A stretch of 64,000 nt of DNA from AC-43 sp963728855 (GCA_963728855.1 CAVSLN010000002.1:248001-312000); one strand, 5' to 3'. Positions 40,894 to 51,210 are shown, numbered from the stretch's first letter. Notes: generated by a model not told the origin, from the letters alone. Numbers and translations: made by a program.

Positions 40894-42432
40894 TCAGGAG
40901 AGCGGGCCGACGCGCGCCTCGATCTCGGCGCGTAGCGCCCGGCCGGCGACCAGCTCCCGGGCGGCTTCGAGGGCCGGCGCGAGGAAGATGTCGGGTCCGG
41001 GCGCTCCAGCGAAGGTACCGACGGCATCCACCGCGGCCTGCGCGGCTGGCGACGGCGTGAGCGGGGTACGGAGCTGGACACCCCGTACGCCGGCGAGCAG
41101 CTCGACCGCGAGCAGGCTGGTCAGGTTCGACAGGACGGTGCGCAGCTTCCGGGCAGCCGCCCAGCCCATCGAGACGTGGTCCTCCTGCATGCCGCTCGTC
41201 GGCAACGAGTCGACGCTCGCCGGCCCGGCCAGCCGCCGGTTCTCCGCGACGATCCCGGCCGCCGTGTACTGGGCGATCATCAGCCCGGAGTTCACGCCGG
41301 GGTCCGGGGTGAGGAAGGGCGGCAGGTCGCGGGAGCGGCACACGTCCAGCAGCCGGTCGACCCGGCGCTCCGCGATGGCGCCCACCTCGGCGGCGGCGAT
41401 GGCCAGGAAGTCGGCGGCGAAACCGAGCGGGGCGCCGTGGAAGTTGCCGGTCGACTCGACCCGGCCGTCCGGCAGCACCACCGGATTGTCCACAATGGAC
41501 GCCAGCTCGCGCGCCGACACCTGGTTCACGAAGTCCAGCGTGTCCCGGGCCGCCCCGGCGACCTGGGGTGCGCAGCGCATCGAGTACGCGTCCTGTACCG
41601 CGTGGGTCAGGTCGTGCCGATGACTGTCCATAATGGACGAACGCTGGAGCAGCCGGTGGATGTTGGCCGCGGACACCGCCTGCCCGGGGTGCGGCCGGAT
41701 CGCGTGCAGTTCGGGCATGAATGGCCGGTCCGACCCCAACATGGCTTCAATCGATATCGCGGCGGTCACGTCAGCCATCGTGAAGAGGTGGGCCGCGTCG
41801 GCGGAGGCGAGCAGCAGCATGCCGAGCATGCCGTCCGTACCGTTGATGAGCGCGAGCCCTTCCTTGCTGGACAGCGCGACCGGGTGCAGCCCCGCCGACT
41901 GGAGCGCCTCCCCGCCCGGGATCCGCGCCCCGTCCTTGCCCAGTACCCAGCCCTCGCCCATCAGCACGAGCGCGCAGTGGGCCAGCGGGGCCAGGTCACC
42001 GGAGGCGCCCAGTGAGCCATGCTCGGGTACCCACGGGGTGATGTCGTGGTTGAGCAGGTCCAGGAGGGCCTGGGCGACGAGTGGCCGTACGCCGGAGTGG
42101 CCGAGCGCGAGCGACCGTACCCGCAGCAGGATCATCGCCCGTACGACCTCCCGCTGCACCGGCGCCCCGATCCCGGCCGCGTGCGAGCGGATCAGCGCGT
42201 GCTGGAGCTCGGCGCGCCGCTCGGGAGCGATGAACGTACCGGCGAGCGCGCCGAACCCGGTGGAGATGCCGTACACCGGCCGCGCCTCCCGCTCGATCGC
42301 GTCGACGATCGCCCGGCTCCGGTTGAGAGCGTCCACTGTGGACGATGCCAGCTCGGCGCGGGCGTCGGCCCGGGCGACCGCCAGCACGTCGTCGGCGCTG
42401 ACGCCGGTCGGCAGTACGGTCACGGTGTGCAT
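40894..42432 (-). CDS. hutH: histidine ammonia-lyase
   Basis: Deaminates histidine to urocanate. In the 512-residue protein the residues Ala143-Ser144-Gly145 (GSLGASGDLAPLAH) form the MIO cofactor and Tyr54 lies in VYGISTGFG; QDAYSMRCAPQVAG and the NPVVLPDGRVESTGNFHG loop are typical. ATG at 42432 is preceded by GGAG and overlaps the hutI 3' end by 13 bp. It is the last gene of the operon, although its product acts first. Exact GTCCANNNTGGAC motifs occur at 41488, 41626 and 42331. Confidence 0.96.
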   Translation of the reverse strand: MHTVTVLPTGVSADDVLAVARADARAELASSTVDALNRSRAIVDAIEREARPVYGISTGFGALAGTFIAPERRAELQHALIRSHAAGIGAPVQREVVRAMILLRVRSLALGHSGVRPLVAQALLDLLNHDITPWVPEHGSLGASGDLAPLAHCALVLMGEGWVLGKDGARIPGGEALQSAGLHPVALSSKEGLALINGTDGMLGMLLLASADAAHLFTMADVTAAISIEAMLGSDRPFMPELHAIRPHPGQAVSAANIHRLLQRSSIMDSHRHDLTHAVQDAYSMRCAPQVAGAARDTLDFVNQVSARELASIVDNPVVLPDGRVESTGNFHGAPLGFAADFLAIAAAEVGAIAERRVDRLLDVCRSRDLPPFLTPDPGVNSGLMIAQYTAAGIVAENRRLAGPASVDSLPTSGMQEDHVSMGWAAARKLRTVLSNLTSLLAVELLAGVRGVQLRTPLTPSPAAQAAVDAVGTFAGAPGPDIFLAPALEAARELVAGRALRAEIEARVGPLS

Positions 42433-43568
42433 ATCGGTTCTCCGTTGCGCAGGACGGTGTGGACCAGCGGTACGCCCGGCCGGTAGGCCAGGTGCACGAA
42501 GCTCGGCGCGTCGAGTACGACGAGGTCGGCCCGGGCGCCCACGGACAGATGCCCGATGTCGTTGCGTCGCAGGGCCCGAGCGCCCCCGGCTGTCGCCGCC
42601 CACAGCGCCTCGGCGGGCGTCATCCGCATCTCCCGCACCGCCAGGGCGATGCACAACGGCATCGAGGTGGTGTACGACGACCCCGGGTTGCAGTCGGTCG
42701 CGAGGGCGACCGTGGCGCCCGCGTCGAGCAGGGTGCGCGCGTCGGGGTACGGGGAGCGGGTGGAGAACTCGGCACCGGGCAGGAGCGTGGCGACCGTGTC
42801 CGAGCCGGCGAGCGCGTCGATGTCCTTTGTGGACAGATGGGTACAGTGGTCCGCGCTCGCCGCGCCCAGCTCGACGGCGAGCTGCACGCCACCGCCCTCG
42901 GTCAGCTGGTTGGCGTGGATCCGGGCGCCCAGCCCGGCACCGACCCCGGCGGTGAGGACCTCCCGCGCCTGGTCGACGTCGAAGGCGCCCCGTTCGCAGA
43001 ACACGTCGACCCAGCGGGCGTACGGGGCGGCGGCCGCCAGCATCCCGCCGCACACCAGCCGGACGTAGTCGTCGGGCGTGGTGCCCCTCGGCACCACGTG
43101 TGCGCCGAGGTACGTGGTCTCCGTGGTGAACTCGGCCGCGATGCGCAGGGAGCGGGCCTCGTCGGGGACGGTCAGCCCGTACCCGCTCTTGGTCTCGATG
43201 GTGGTCGTACCCTGCGCGGCCGCCTCCGCGACCAGCCGCGCGACCGTACCCCGCAGGACGTCGTCGGACGCGGCCCGGGTTGCCGCCACGGTGGTGCGGA
43301 TCCCGCCGCCGGTGTACGGTTCGCCGGCCATCCGCGCGGCGAACTCGGCCGACCGGTCCCCGGCGAACACCAGGTGCGCATGGCTGTCCACGAAACCGGG
43401 GACGACCGCCCGCCCTCCGACGTCCAGGTGCCGGTCGGCATCGGGCGCCCCGGCAGCGCTGCCCACCCAGGCGACCCGCCCGCCCGCGAGCACCACCGCC
43501 GCGTCCGTGACCGTCCCTTGTGGACTGTGCGTGGTCAGCTCCCCGATGTTCGTGACGAGGAGACTCAC
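42420..43568 (-). CDS. hutI: imidazolonepropionase
   Basis: Hydrolyses imidazolone-5-propionate to N-formimino-glutamate. The 382-residue amidohydrolase has the metal-binding PGFVDSHAHLVFAGDR, ETKSGYGL, HANQL, SADHCTHLS and the conserved LATDCNPGSSY with the catalytic Asp. GTG at 43568 overlaps the hutF stop as GTGA; the long open frame further upstream lacks family sequence. Cotranscribed with the other hut genes. Confidence 0.95.
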   Translation of the reverse strand: MSLLVTNIGELTTHSPQGTVTDAAVVLAGGRVAWVGSAAGAPDADRHLDVGGRAVVPGFVDSHAHLVFAGDRSAEFAARMAGEPYTGGGIRTTVAATRAASDDVLRGTVARLVAEAAAQGTTTIETKSGYGLTVPDEARSLRIAAEFTTETTYLGAHVVPRGTTPDDYVRLVCGGMLAAAAPYARWVDVFCERGAFDVDQAREVLTAGVGAGLGARIHANQLTEGGGVQLAVELGAASADHCTHLSTKDIDALAGSDTVATLLPGAEFSTRSPYPDARTLLDAGATVALATDCNPGSSYTTSMPLCIALAVREMRMTPAEALWAATAGGARALRRNDIGHLSVGARADLVVLDAPSFVHLAYRPGVPLVHTVLRNGEPICTP

Positions 43569-44875
43569 GGCGTGGTCACCGCCTTGATGGCGGCGGACAG
43601 CTCGGCGGGGACGTCCAGCGTGGTGTGGTGGCGCCCGGTGACGACCGGACGGCCGTCGACCACGACGTGGGTGACGTCCGCGGCGGTGGCCGCGAAGACC
43701 GCGGCGGCCAACGGTTCGGCGCCGGCGGTACGGGCGCTGGCGAGGTCCACGGTGACGAGGTCGGCGCGGTACCCGGCGGCGATCCGGCCGGCGTCGGTCC
43801 AGCCGAGCGCCCGGTGCCCGGTCTCGGTCGCGGCGGTCAGCAGCTCGGCCGCGGTGAAGTGGCCGCGCCGCTCGGTGCGCAGCCGCTCGTCCAGCTCGAC
43901 CGCGCGAGCCTCCTCGAACAGGTCGATCACCGCGTGCGAGTCGCTGCCGAGGGACAGCGGGCTGCCGGAGTCGACCAGGGCCCGCGCCGGTCCGATCCCG
44001 TCGGCCAGGTCGCGCTCGGTGGTGGGGCAGAAGCAGACGCCGGTACCCGTGTCGCCGAGCAGCGCTCTGTCCACATCGGACAGATGCGTGGCGTGTACCG
44101 CCGTGGTACGCGGACCGAGCAGCCCGACACCGTGCAGCAGCTCGGTCGGCGAGCTGCCGTAGCGGGCGTGGCACGCCTCGTTCTCGGCCCGCTGCTCGGA
44201 CAGGTGGACGTGCAGCGGCCGGCCGTCGGGAAGCTCGGCCAGGACCGGGGCCGGCACCGCGCGAACGGAGTGCGCGGCGAGCCCGACCCGGACGTACCCG
44301 CTGTCCTTGAGCGCGTCGACCCGGGCTGCCCAGGCGTCCACCGTACCGTCACCGAAGCGCAGCTGCGGACCGGCCAGCGGCGCACCGTCCACCGTGGACG
44401 TCAGGTAGAGCGTGTCGAGCAGGGTGACCCGGATGCCCGCGTCCCGGGCCGCCGCGATGAGCGCCTCGCCCATCGCGTTCGGGTCGGCGTAGCGGACGCC
44501 GCCGGGCGCGTGGTGCAGGTAGTGGAACTCGCCGACACAGCTGACGCCGGCGAGCGCCATCTCGCCGTACACGGCCCGGGCCAGCCGGTGGTACGAGTCC
44601 GGGTCGAGCCGCTCGGCGAGCGTGTACATCCGCTCGCGCCACGTCCAGAACGTGCCCAGGCCGCCCTCGGTGCGGCCGCGCAGCGCCCGGTGGAACGCGT
44701 GCGAGTGCACGTTGGCCAGGCCCGGCAGGGTGAGCCCGGGCAGCCGGTGGCCCTCGGGTGGCGAGTCCCGGATCACCGACGCGATCCGTTCGTCGATGAC
44801 GACGATGAGTACGTCCCGCGCCGGCTCGGGCTCGCCGAGCCAGGCATACTCCGCGTGGTACCGCGTTACCGGCAA
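43565..44875 (-). CDS. hutF: formimidoylglutamate deiminase
   Basis: Converts N-formimino-L-glutamate to N-formylglutamate and ammonia, the five-step hut route. The 436-residue amidohydrolase contains PGLANVHSHAFHRALRG, the HVHLSEQRAENEAC strand, VCFCPTTERDLADGI and LSLGSDSHAVIDLFEEAR. TTG at 44875 is the likely start, with GAGGAG 5 nt upstream; it overlaps the previous gene by 10 bp. A HutG N-formylglutamate deformylase should follow in this route but is missing here; the M20 gene upstream is the candidate. Confidence 0.93.
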   Translation of the reverse strand: MPVTRYHAEYAWLGEPEPARDVLIVVIDERIASVIRDSPPEGHRLPGLTLPGLANVHSHAFHRALRGRTEGGLGTFWTWRERMYTLAERLDPDSYHRLARAVYGEMALAGVSCVGEFHYLHHAPGGVRYADPNAMGEALIAAARDAGIRVTLLDTLYLTSTVDGAPLAGPQLRFGDGTVDAWAARVDALKDSGYVRVGLAAHSVRAVPAPVLAELPDGRPLHVHLSEQRAENEACHARYGSSPTELLHGVGLLGPRTTAVHATHLSDVDRALLGDTGTGVCFCPTTERDLADGIGPARALVDSGSPLSLGSDSHAVIDLFEEARAVELDERLRTERRGHFTAAELLTAATETGHRALGWTDAGRIAAGYRADLVTVDLASARTAGAEPLAAAVFAATAADVTHVVVDGRPVVTGRHHTTLDVPAELSAAIKAVTTP

Positions 44876-46064
44876 GCCAACTCCTCAAGTACGGCGGCCA
44901 GGGCGGTCACCCCCGCCGCGCAGTCCTCATCCGTCGCGGCCTCATCGGGTGCGTGCGAGACGCCGGACGGGTTGCGGACGAACAGCATCGCGGTCGGTAC
45001 GTGCGCCGCCAGCACCCCCGCGTCATGTCCCGCCCCGGTGGGCAGGACCGGCGCCCCGCCGAGCAGCGTGGCGATCCGGTCCCGCAACTCGGTGTGGAAC
45101 TCCGTCACCGGGGACACCGACTCGGCGCTGACCGCGACCGAGGTGCCGTCCCGTTCGGCCCGCTCGGCCGCCCTGCCGGAGATCGCCGCGACCAGACCGT
45201 CCAATGTAGACAGTGACGGTGCCCGGGCATCCAGCCAGGCTGTCACCGCCGACGGGATCGCGTTGGTGGCGTTGGGCTCCACGGTCACCCGGCCCACGGT
45301 CGCGTACGCGTCGCGCAACCGGGCCTCCTTGTTCGCCGCGAGCACCGTGTACGCGAACGTGAGCATCGGGTCGTGCCGCTCGCCCATCCGCGTGGTACCC
45401 GCGTGGTTGCCCGTACCGGCGAAGTCCAAACGCCACCGCCCGTGCGGCCAGATCGCGCTCGCCACCCCGACCGGTACGGTCAGCGCCCGCCCCTGCTCGA
45501 TGTGCAGCTCAACGAACGTTCCGATCCTCGCCAGCCGCCCGGGTTCGGGCCCCACCAGCCCCGGGTCCACCCCGCCGGCCTTCATCGCCTCGACGAGCGT
45601 CACCCCGTCACGGTCCTTGAGGGCGGCCGCGTGGACCGGGTCCACCCCGCCGGTCAGCAGCCGGGAACCGAGGCAGGCCACCCCGAACCGGGACCCCTCC
45701 TCCTCGGTGAAGGCGACCACGCCGACCGGGCGCCGGAACGTGACTCCCCGCTCCAGCAACAGGTCCAGCGCGAGGAACGCGGAGACGATGCCGAGCGGCC
45801 CGTCATACCCGCCGCCGCCCGGTACCGAGTCGAAGTGCGACCCGGTGACCACCGCGCCACCGGTACCCGGGTCGCCCAGCCACGCCCACAGGTTGCCGTT
45901 GCGGTCGGTCTCCACGGTCAGGCCCCGGTCGGCCGCCTCCTCCGCGAACCACTCCCGGCAGGCCAGGTCCGGATAGGTCCACGAGTACCGGTGGTACCCG
46001 GCCGGCGCGGCCCCCCGCCCGATCGGCTCCAACGACCGCCACAGCGCCGCAAACCGTTCAGGTG

Positions 46065-46068
<4 letters not shown>
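44866..46068 (-). CDS. M20-family amidohydrolase (allantoate/N-carbamoyl amino-acid hydrolase type)
   Basis: A 400-residue di-metal hydrolase: GSHFDSVPGGGGYDGPLG and FTEEEGSRFGVACLGSR supply metal ligands and the catalytic Glu, FVELHIEQGRAL a later metal residue, and the C-terminal ATDEDC region closes the site. Databases would call it allantoate amidohydrolase. Sitting between hutU and hutF with overlapping start and stop codons, it more likely acts on a hut intermediate, and N-formylglutamate is the obvious choice because no hutG is present. This is inference from context; the sequence itself does not tell substrates of this family apart. Confidence 0.85.
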
Positions 46069-47714
<1,646 letters not shown>

Positions 47715-47722
47715 GGACCCCC

Positions 47723-48045
47723 TCAGGCCACGAACACGCCGCGCCGCGCGGCGGACGCCTCGAACTGCTCCAGCCGTGCCAGCGCCTGCGCCGGCGTGAC
47801 GTCACACATCGCCTGCAGCAGCACCATGGCGAGCGCCATCGGCCCGGCCTGCAGGTCGAACACCAGCCGCGAGCCGACCGCGGCGGCCAGCGTGAGGTCG
47901 GCCGCCTGGGCGGCCGGACCTACCGGCGAGTCGGTCAGCACGACGACGGACAGCCCGGCGCTGCGCGCCTCGTGCAGGGCGTCCAGCGCCTCTTTCGGGT
48001 AGCGGGGGAGCACAACTCCCAGCATCGCGGTCGCGCCCGCCGCGC
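47723..48045 (-). pseudogene. remnant of a MurR/RpiR-type regulator (half of the SIS domain)
   Basis: The frame encodes MLGVVLPRYPKEALDALHEA, SAGLSVVVLTDSPVGPAAQA and a C-terminus VFDLQAGPMALAMVLLQAM, as in the second half of the sugar-isomerase (SIS) domain of RpiR regulators. The N-terminal helix-turn-helix and first half of SIS are absent; upstream of about 48045 the DNA becomes AT-rich promoter-like sequence of the divergent MOSC gene. The shortest frame with ATG (48025) would give 100 residues. It ends 8 bp before hutU. If the regulator is broken, hut expression may be constitutive or controlled elsewhere. Confidence 0.7.
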
Positions 48046-48085
48046 GGGCCCACTGTATGTAAGAAAGTATGCAGCACGCAACCGG

Positions 48086-48091
48086 TAGCGT
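48086..48091 (+). promoter_or_regulatory. candidate -10 element of the MOSC gene
   Basis: TAGCGT ends 6 nt before the ATG at 48098 without a ribosome-binding site, suggesting a leaderless transcript. Just upstream, 48058-48074 is AT-rich (ATGTAAGAAAGTATGCA) and may hold the regulatory site shared with the hut side. Confidence 0.4.
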
Positions 48092-48097
48092 GGTCAG

Positions 48098-48904
48098 ATG
48101 CGGCTCGCGTCGATCCACACGTACCCCGTCAAAGGCTGCCACCGGGTCGACCACGACGCCGCCCGGGTCGAGCCGTGGGGTCTCGCGGGCGACCGCCGCT
48201 GGCTGCTCACCGACGAGGACGGCTGCATGCTGACCCAGCGCGAGGAGCCGCGGCTGACCCGGCTACGCCCGAGCGTGACCGACGGCGGCCTGGTCCTGTG
48301 CGCGGACGGCCGACCCGCGCTGCGGGTGGTCGCGGAGCCGGGCGAGCCGACGGAGGTACGGGTGCACCGCGACCAGGTGCTCGCCACCCCGACCGGTGGT
48401 GAGGCCGCCGAAGGGTGGCTGTCCGGGGTGCTCGACCGCAAGGTGCGCCTGATGTACCTGGACGAGCCGACCCGCCGTACGGTCGACCCCCGGTACGGCC
48501 GGCCGGACGACCGGGTGGGCTTCGCCGACGCGTACCCCCTCCTGCTCGCCAGCACCTCGTCGTTGACCGCGCTGAACGACTGGATCGTCGAGGGCGGTAC
48601 GGATCCCTTGTCCATGACCAGGTTCCGGCCCAACGTCGTCGTCGAGGGCGCACCCGCGTGGGCCGAGGACGGCTGGCTCGGCCGTCGGTTACGCATCGGC
48701 CCGGTCGCCTTCCGGGCGCCCAAGCTCTGCGACCGTTGCGTGGTCACCACGACCGACCAGGAGACCGGCGAGCGCGACCGCGAACCGCTGCGTACCCTCG
48801 CCCGCTACCGCCGCTGGGACCAGAAGGTGTGGTTCGGCCTGAACCTGATCCCCGACGGCACCGGCGAGCTACGGGTCGGCGACGCGCTCGCCGTCATCGA
48901 CTGA
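48098..48904 (+). CDS. MOSC-domain protein (molybdenum cofactor-binding, YcbX/mARC-like)
   Basis: A 268-residue protein with the MOSC N-terminal beta-barrel (HTYPVKGCHRVDHDAARVEP, GDRRWLLTDEDGCMLTQREE) and the MOSC domain proper: MTRFRPNVVVEGAPAWAEDG, PKLCDRCVVTTTDQETGERD with the Cys that binds molybdenum in mARC-type enzymes, and FGLNLIPDGTGELRVGD. Such enzymes reduce N-hydroxylated compounds; the electron partner is not adjacent. ATG at 48098 is the family start. Confidence 0.88.
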   Translation: MRLASIHTYPVKGCHRVDHDAARVEPWGLAGDRRWLLTDEDGCMLTQREEPRLTRLRPSVTDGGLVLCADGRPALRVVAEPGEPTEVRVHRDQVLATPTGGEAAEGWLSGVLDRKVRLMYLDEPTRRTVDPRYGRPDDRVGFADAYPLLLASTSSLTALNDWIVEGGTDPLSMTRFRPNVVVEGAPAWAEDGWLGRRLRIGPVAFRAPKLCDRCVVTTTDQETGERDREPLRTLARYRRWDQKVWFGLNLIPDGTGELRVGDALAVID

Positions 48905-49082
48905 CGAACGGCTGCCGTAGCGCCGTCCGGCCGGTACGCTTCCCCGGATGGCGGCACCGGTCGGCGCGGTCACGCCCGGCGTGTCGTCCGCTCGGCGCAG
49001 CGGAGTAACCGCCCGGCGCCGTCACGGACGGTGGTATGGCGACCGCGACGTAGTCTCGTCGGGCAGACACGAGGAGGGCCAG

Positions 49083-49676
49083 ATGAGCGGCGGTCCGGCG
49101 GACGCCAAAGGTCCTTCCACCCTAACCGCGGACGAGGTACGCGCGGCGACGTTCAACCAGTCGCCGCTGGCCTGGCGCGGCTACTCCGAGGACGAGGTAC
49201 GCGCGTTCCTGAACCAGGTGGCCGACCTGCTCGCCGCGGCCGAACGCGAACGGGCCGGGCTGCGCCAGGAGGTCGACCGGCTGCGCAACTTCTACCGGGA
49301 GCACGGTACCGACGTGGACCTGGTGTCCCGCCGCGGGCAGGGTGCCGGGGTCGGCGGCCTCCTCGACCGGGTGGCCGCCTACGCGGAGGTCCAGGTCGAA
49401 CGCGCCAAGGAGTACGCGGCCCTCGTCGAGCGCCGGTACGAGGAGCAGGCGACCGCGGTTATCCAGCACGCATCGGTACAGTCCGCGCTCGCGGTCGAGG
49501 ACTCGATCCGGTTGTCCCGGGCCGTCGGGTACGCGCCGCCGGTGCTCGACCCGCGTGAGCTGGATCGGGCGTCGTTGTGGCTACGCGCGTTCTACGACGC
49601 CCTGAGCGCACAGCTCCGGGCGACGAACGACGTGCTGGTACGGACCGCGGCACCGGCACACAGCCCGCGCCACTAG
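49083..49676 (+). CDS. DivIVA-domain protein
   Basis: A 197-residue protein with the DivIVA N-terminal signature TADEVRAATFNQSPLAWRGY and SEDEVRAFLNQVADLLAAAE followed by a coiled coil (about 55-80). The second half is helical with the VQVERAKEYAALVERRYEEQ repeat-like region. DivIVA/Wag31 relatives bind curved membrane and organise tip growth and division; this is one of the smaller paralogues and its site of action is unknown. ATG at 49083 has GAGGAGG upstream and TAGTCT (49051-49056) as a possible -10. It converges with the ethylene-forming enzyme gene. Confidence 0.85.
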   Translation: MSGGPADAKGPSTLTADEVRAATFNQSPLAWRGYSEDEVRAFLNQVADLLAAAERERAGLRQEVDRLRNFYREHGTDVDLVSRRGQGAGVGGLLDRVAAYAEVQVERAKEYAALVERRYEEQATAVIQHASVQSALAVEDSIRLSRAVGYAPPVLDPRELDRASLWLRAFYDALSAQLRATNDVLVRTAAPAHSPRH

Positions 49677-49702
49677 CCCGCAGCCCGAGCCCAGGAGGCT
49701 CG

Positions 49703-49736
49703 CCGGGCCCGGACCGCGCATGCCGTCCGGGCCCGG
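49703..49736. terminator. bidirectional terminator hairpin
   Basis: A perfect 12-bp stem CCGGGCCCGGAC / GTCCGGGCCCGG with a 10-nt loop sits between the convergent DivIVA-domain and ethylene-forming enzyme genes and can end both transcripts. Confidence 0.85.
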
Positions 49737-49746
49737 AAGCCTTGTG

Positions 49747-50793
49747 TCAGACCGCTTTCACCGCCTCGTCCTGGAGCTCGGCGAGTACCGACAGGCGGTC
49801 CTCGGCCAGCATCCGCCGGGTGGTGACCCGGTCCGGGTAGCACCGCATGAACATGTTGGTGAAGTGCGTGCCGTAGTAGATGTAGTCCTCGCCGACCGGG
49901 TCGGTCTGCGGCCGTACGCACGCGTTGAAGTTGGGTTCGTGGAAGTACGCCATGGCGAACCGTTCACGCCCGCCCAGCCGTACCTTGTGCGGGGTGGACA
50001 GCAGCGTACCGCCGGTGAGGAACTGGAGGATGTCGCCGGGGAACACGGTCAGCACTCCTGGCACCGGCTTGACGTACGTCCACGGCTCCTCGTTCTCGTA
50101 CATCCCCGCCGAGCTCTCCTCCGGCAGCCAGTTCCGCTTGCGCCGCTCGCCCTCGACCGGAGGGCGCACGTACAGGCCACCGACGTCGTCCTGGTACGCG
50201 ATCACCAGGAGCCCGTAGTCGGTGTGCGCCCCGATGCCCCGGGCGGTCTGCGCAGACTCCGCGGGGAAGCGCAGTACCCGCATGTGGTGCCACCCGTCAC
50301 GGGTCAGGTTGGTGAGCGCGTCGATGTCGGGCAGGTCGAGGCCGAGTGCGGTGAGCCGGAGAAGCTTCTCGCCGATCGCGCCCAGCTGGTCCATGAACGC
50401 CGTCATGCCCCGCGCGTACGCCTCGTCCGGCCACGGCACCGGACCGTGGCAGGGCCACCGTTCCCGGACGCGCTGGTCGGTTACCGGTACGTCCTTGCAC
50501 ACCGTGAAGATCTCGGAGTAGTCCGCCTCGCCGGCCGTCACCTCCTCGCCCGACGCGATGTACCCGCTGTACGTCAGGTCGCTCACGTGCTGCGCCTTGG
50601 CTGGCAACGGAAGGCTGAAGAAGCGCCGGCTCGCCTCGACCGCCGTACGGGTCGTCCGGTCCTGCTCCGCCGTCGTGGCTACCTGGAGGATCCCGTCGGT
50701 CTGCCACGCCCGGATCAGCTGGCGGGCGAGCTGCACGTCGGACTCCGTACCACTGATCGATTCAGGTAAATGGAACGTCGATAAGTCAGTCAC
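49747..50793 (-). CDS. efe: ethylene-forming enzyme homologue (2-oxoglutarate/Fe(II) oxygenase)
   Basis: A 348-residue oxygenase that aligns end to end with Pseudomonas syringae EFE, which turns 2-oxoglutarate into ethylene and CO2 and hydroxylates L-arginine to guanidine and pyrroline-5-carboxylate. Conserved here (numbers one higher than P. syringae from about residue 170): iron ligands His190, Asp192 and His269; Arg278 for 2-oxoglutarate; Arg172, Glu84, Val85, Thr86, Tyr193, Phe284, Arg317 and Tyr319 around arginine. Family text includes SDLTYSGYIASGEEVTAG and HFTNMFMRCYPDR. GTG at 50793 follows GAGAGGGG. Codons 4 and 9 are TTA. No partner genes are adjacent. Ethylene production itself is inference. 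Confidence 0.92.
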   Translation of the reverse strand: MTDLSTFHLPESISGTESDVQLARQLIRAWQTDGILQVATTAEQDRTTRTAVEASRRFFSLPLPAKAQHVSDLTYSGYIASGEEVTAGEADYSEIFTVCKDVPVTDQRVRERWPCHGPVPWPDEAYARGMTAFMDQLGAIGEKLLRLTALGLDLPDIDALTNLTRDGWHHMRVLRFPAESAQTARGIGAHTDYGLLVIAYQDDVGGLYVRPPVEGERRKRNWLPEESSAGMYENEEPWTYVKPVPGVLTVFPGDILQFLTGGTLLSTPHKVRLGGRERFAMAYFHEPNFNACVRPQTDPVGEDYIYYGTHFTNMFMRCYPDRVTTRRMLAEDRLSVLAELQDEAVKAV

Positions 50794-51111
50794 CCGATGC
50801 CCCTCTCAAGATGCGGAACGATCAGGCGCGCCGGGACCCAGCCTAGATAGCAAAACCGCCAAGCGGGAGCCAAACTTTTGCAAGCAAACCGTCGGTAATC
50901 ACCGGGCCGTTGCCGACACATACCAGGGTGACAGTTGCTCAGGACAGGGCGGAGTTCGGATGGGCTCGCCGGGAAGACCCGTCACCGCCGTACCAGCGGC
51001 CACCGACCAACGCACGCCTCAGCCGACGGCCGCGAGCCGGGCCTTGACCCGGTTCGTCGCCACGATGCCGGCGGCCACGCCGAGCAGCGCGATCCCGTGC
51101 GCCATCGTCGG
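50794..51111. other. intergenic region upstream of efe, with a possible 28-codon ORF
   Basis: About 318 bp. The half next to efe (50850-50900) is strikingly AT-rich for this genome and probably holds its promoter and operator. The other half contains a minus-strand frame of 28 codons at 51019-51105 (MAHGIALLGVAAGIVATNRV and eight more residues), a single hydrophobic helix with a basic tail and no ribosome-binding site. It may be the end of a lost membrane protein or a small protein. Confidence 0.45.
50877..50888 (-). promoter_or_regulatory. inverted repeat upstream of efe, candidate operator
   Basis: TTTGC-AA-GCAAA, a perfect dyad about 85 bp before the efe start within an AT-rich patch. Nearby on the minus strand a TATCTA-like -10 (about 50846-50851) is possible. 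It resembles the short dyads of LacI/GntR-type regulators, but the regulator is unknown. Confidence 0.4.
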
Positions 51112-51195
51112 TGCGGGAGAGGGGACTCGAACCCCTACGTCCTCTCGGACACCAGGACCTAAACCTGGCGCGGCTGCCAGTTACGCCACTCCCGC
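51112..51195 (-). tRNA. tRNA-Leu (anticodon UAG)
   Basis: 84-nt class II tRNA. Acceptor stem GCGGGAG/CTCCCGC, anticodon arm CCAGG-TTTAGGT-CCTGG with anticodon TAG, a long variable arm TGTCCGAGAGGACG, T-arm GGGGTTCGAGTCCCC, and discriminator A. CCA is not encoded. It reads CUN leucine codons. Confidence 0.96.
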
Positions 51196-51210
51196 CGGCC
51201 GTCGCCGATT

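Noticed and set aside
49747..50793. A biosynthetic cluster around efe
   Set aside because: Neighbours are a DivIVA-domain gene, a tRNA and an unrelated ATP-grasp operon on either side; nothing links them to ethylene, arginine or guanidine metabolism.
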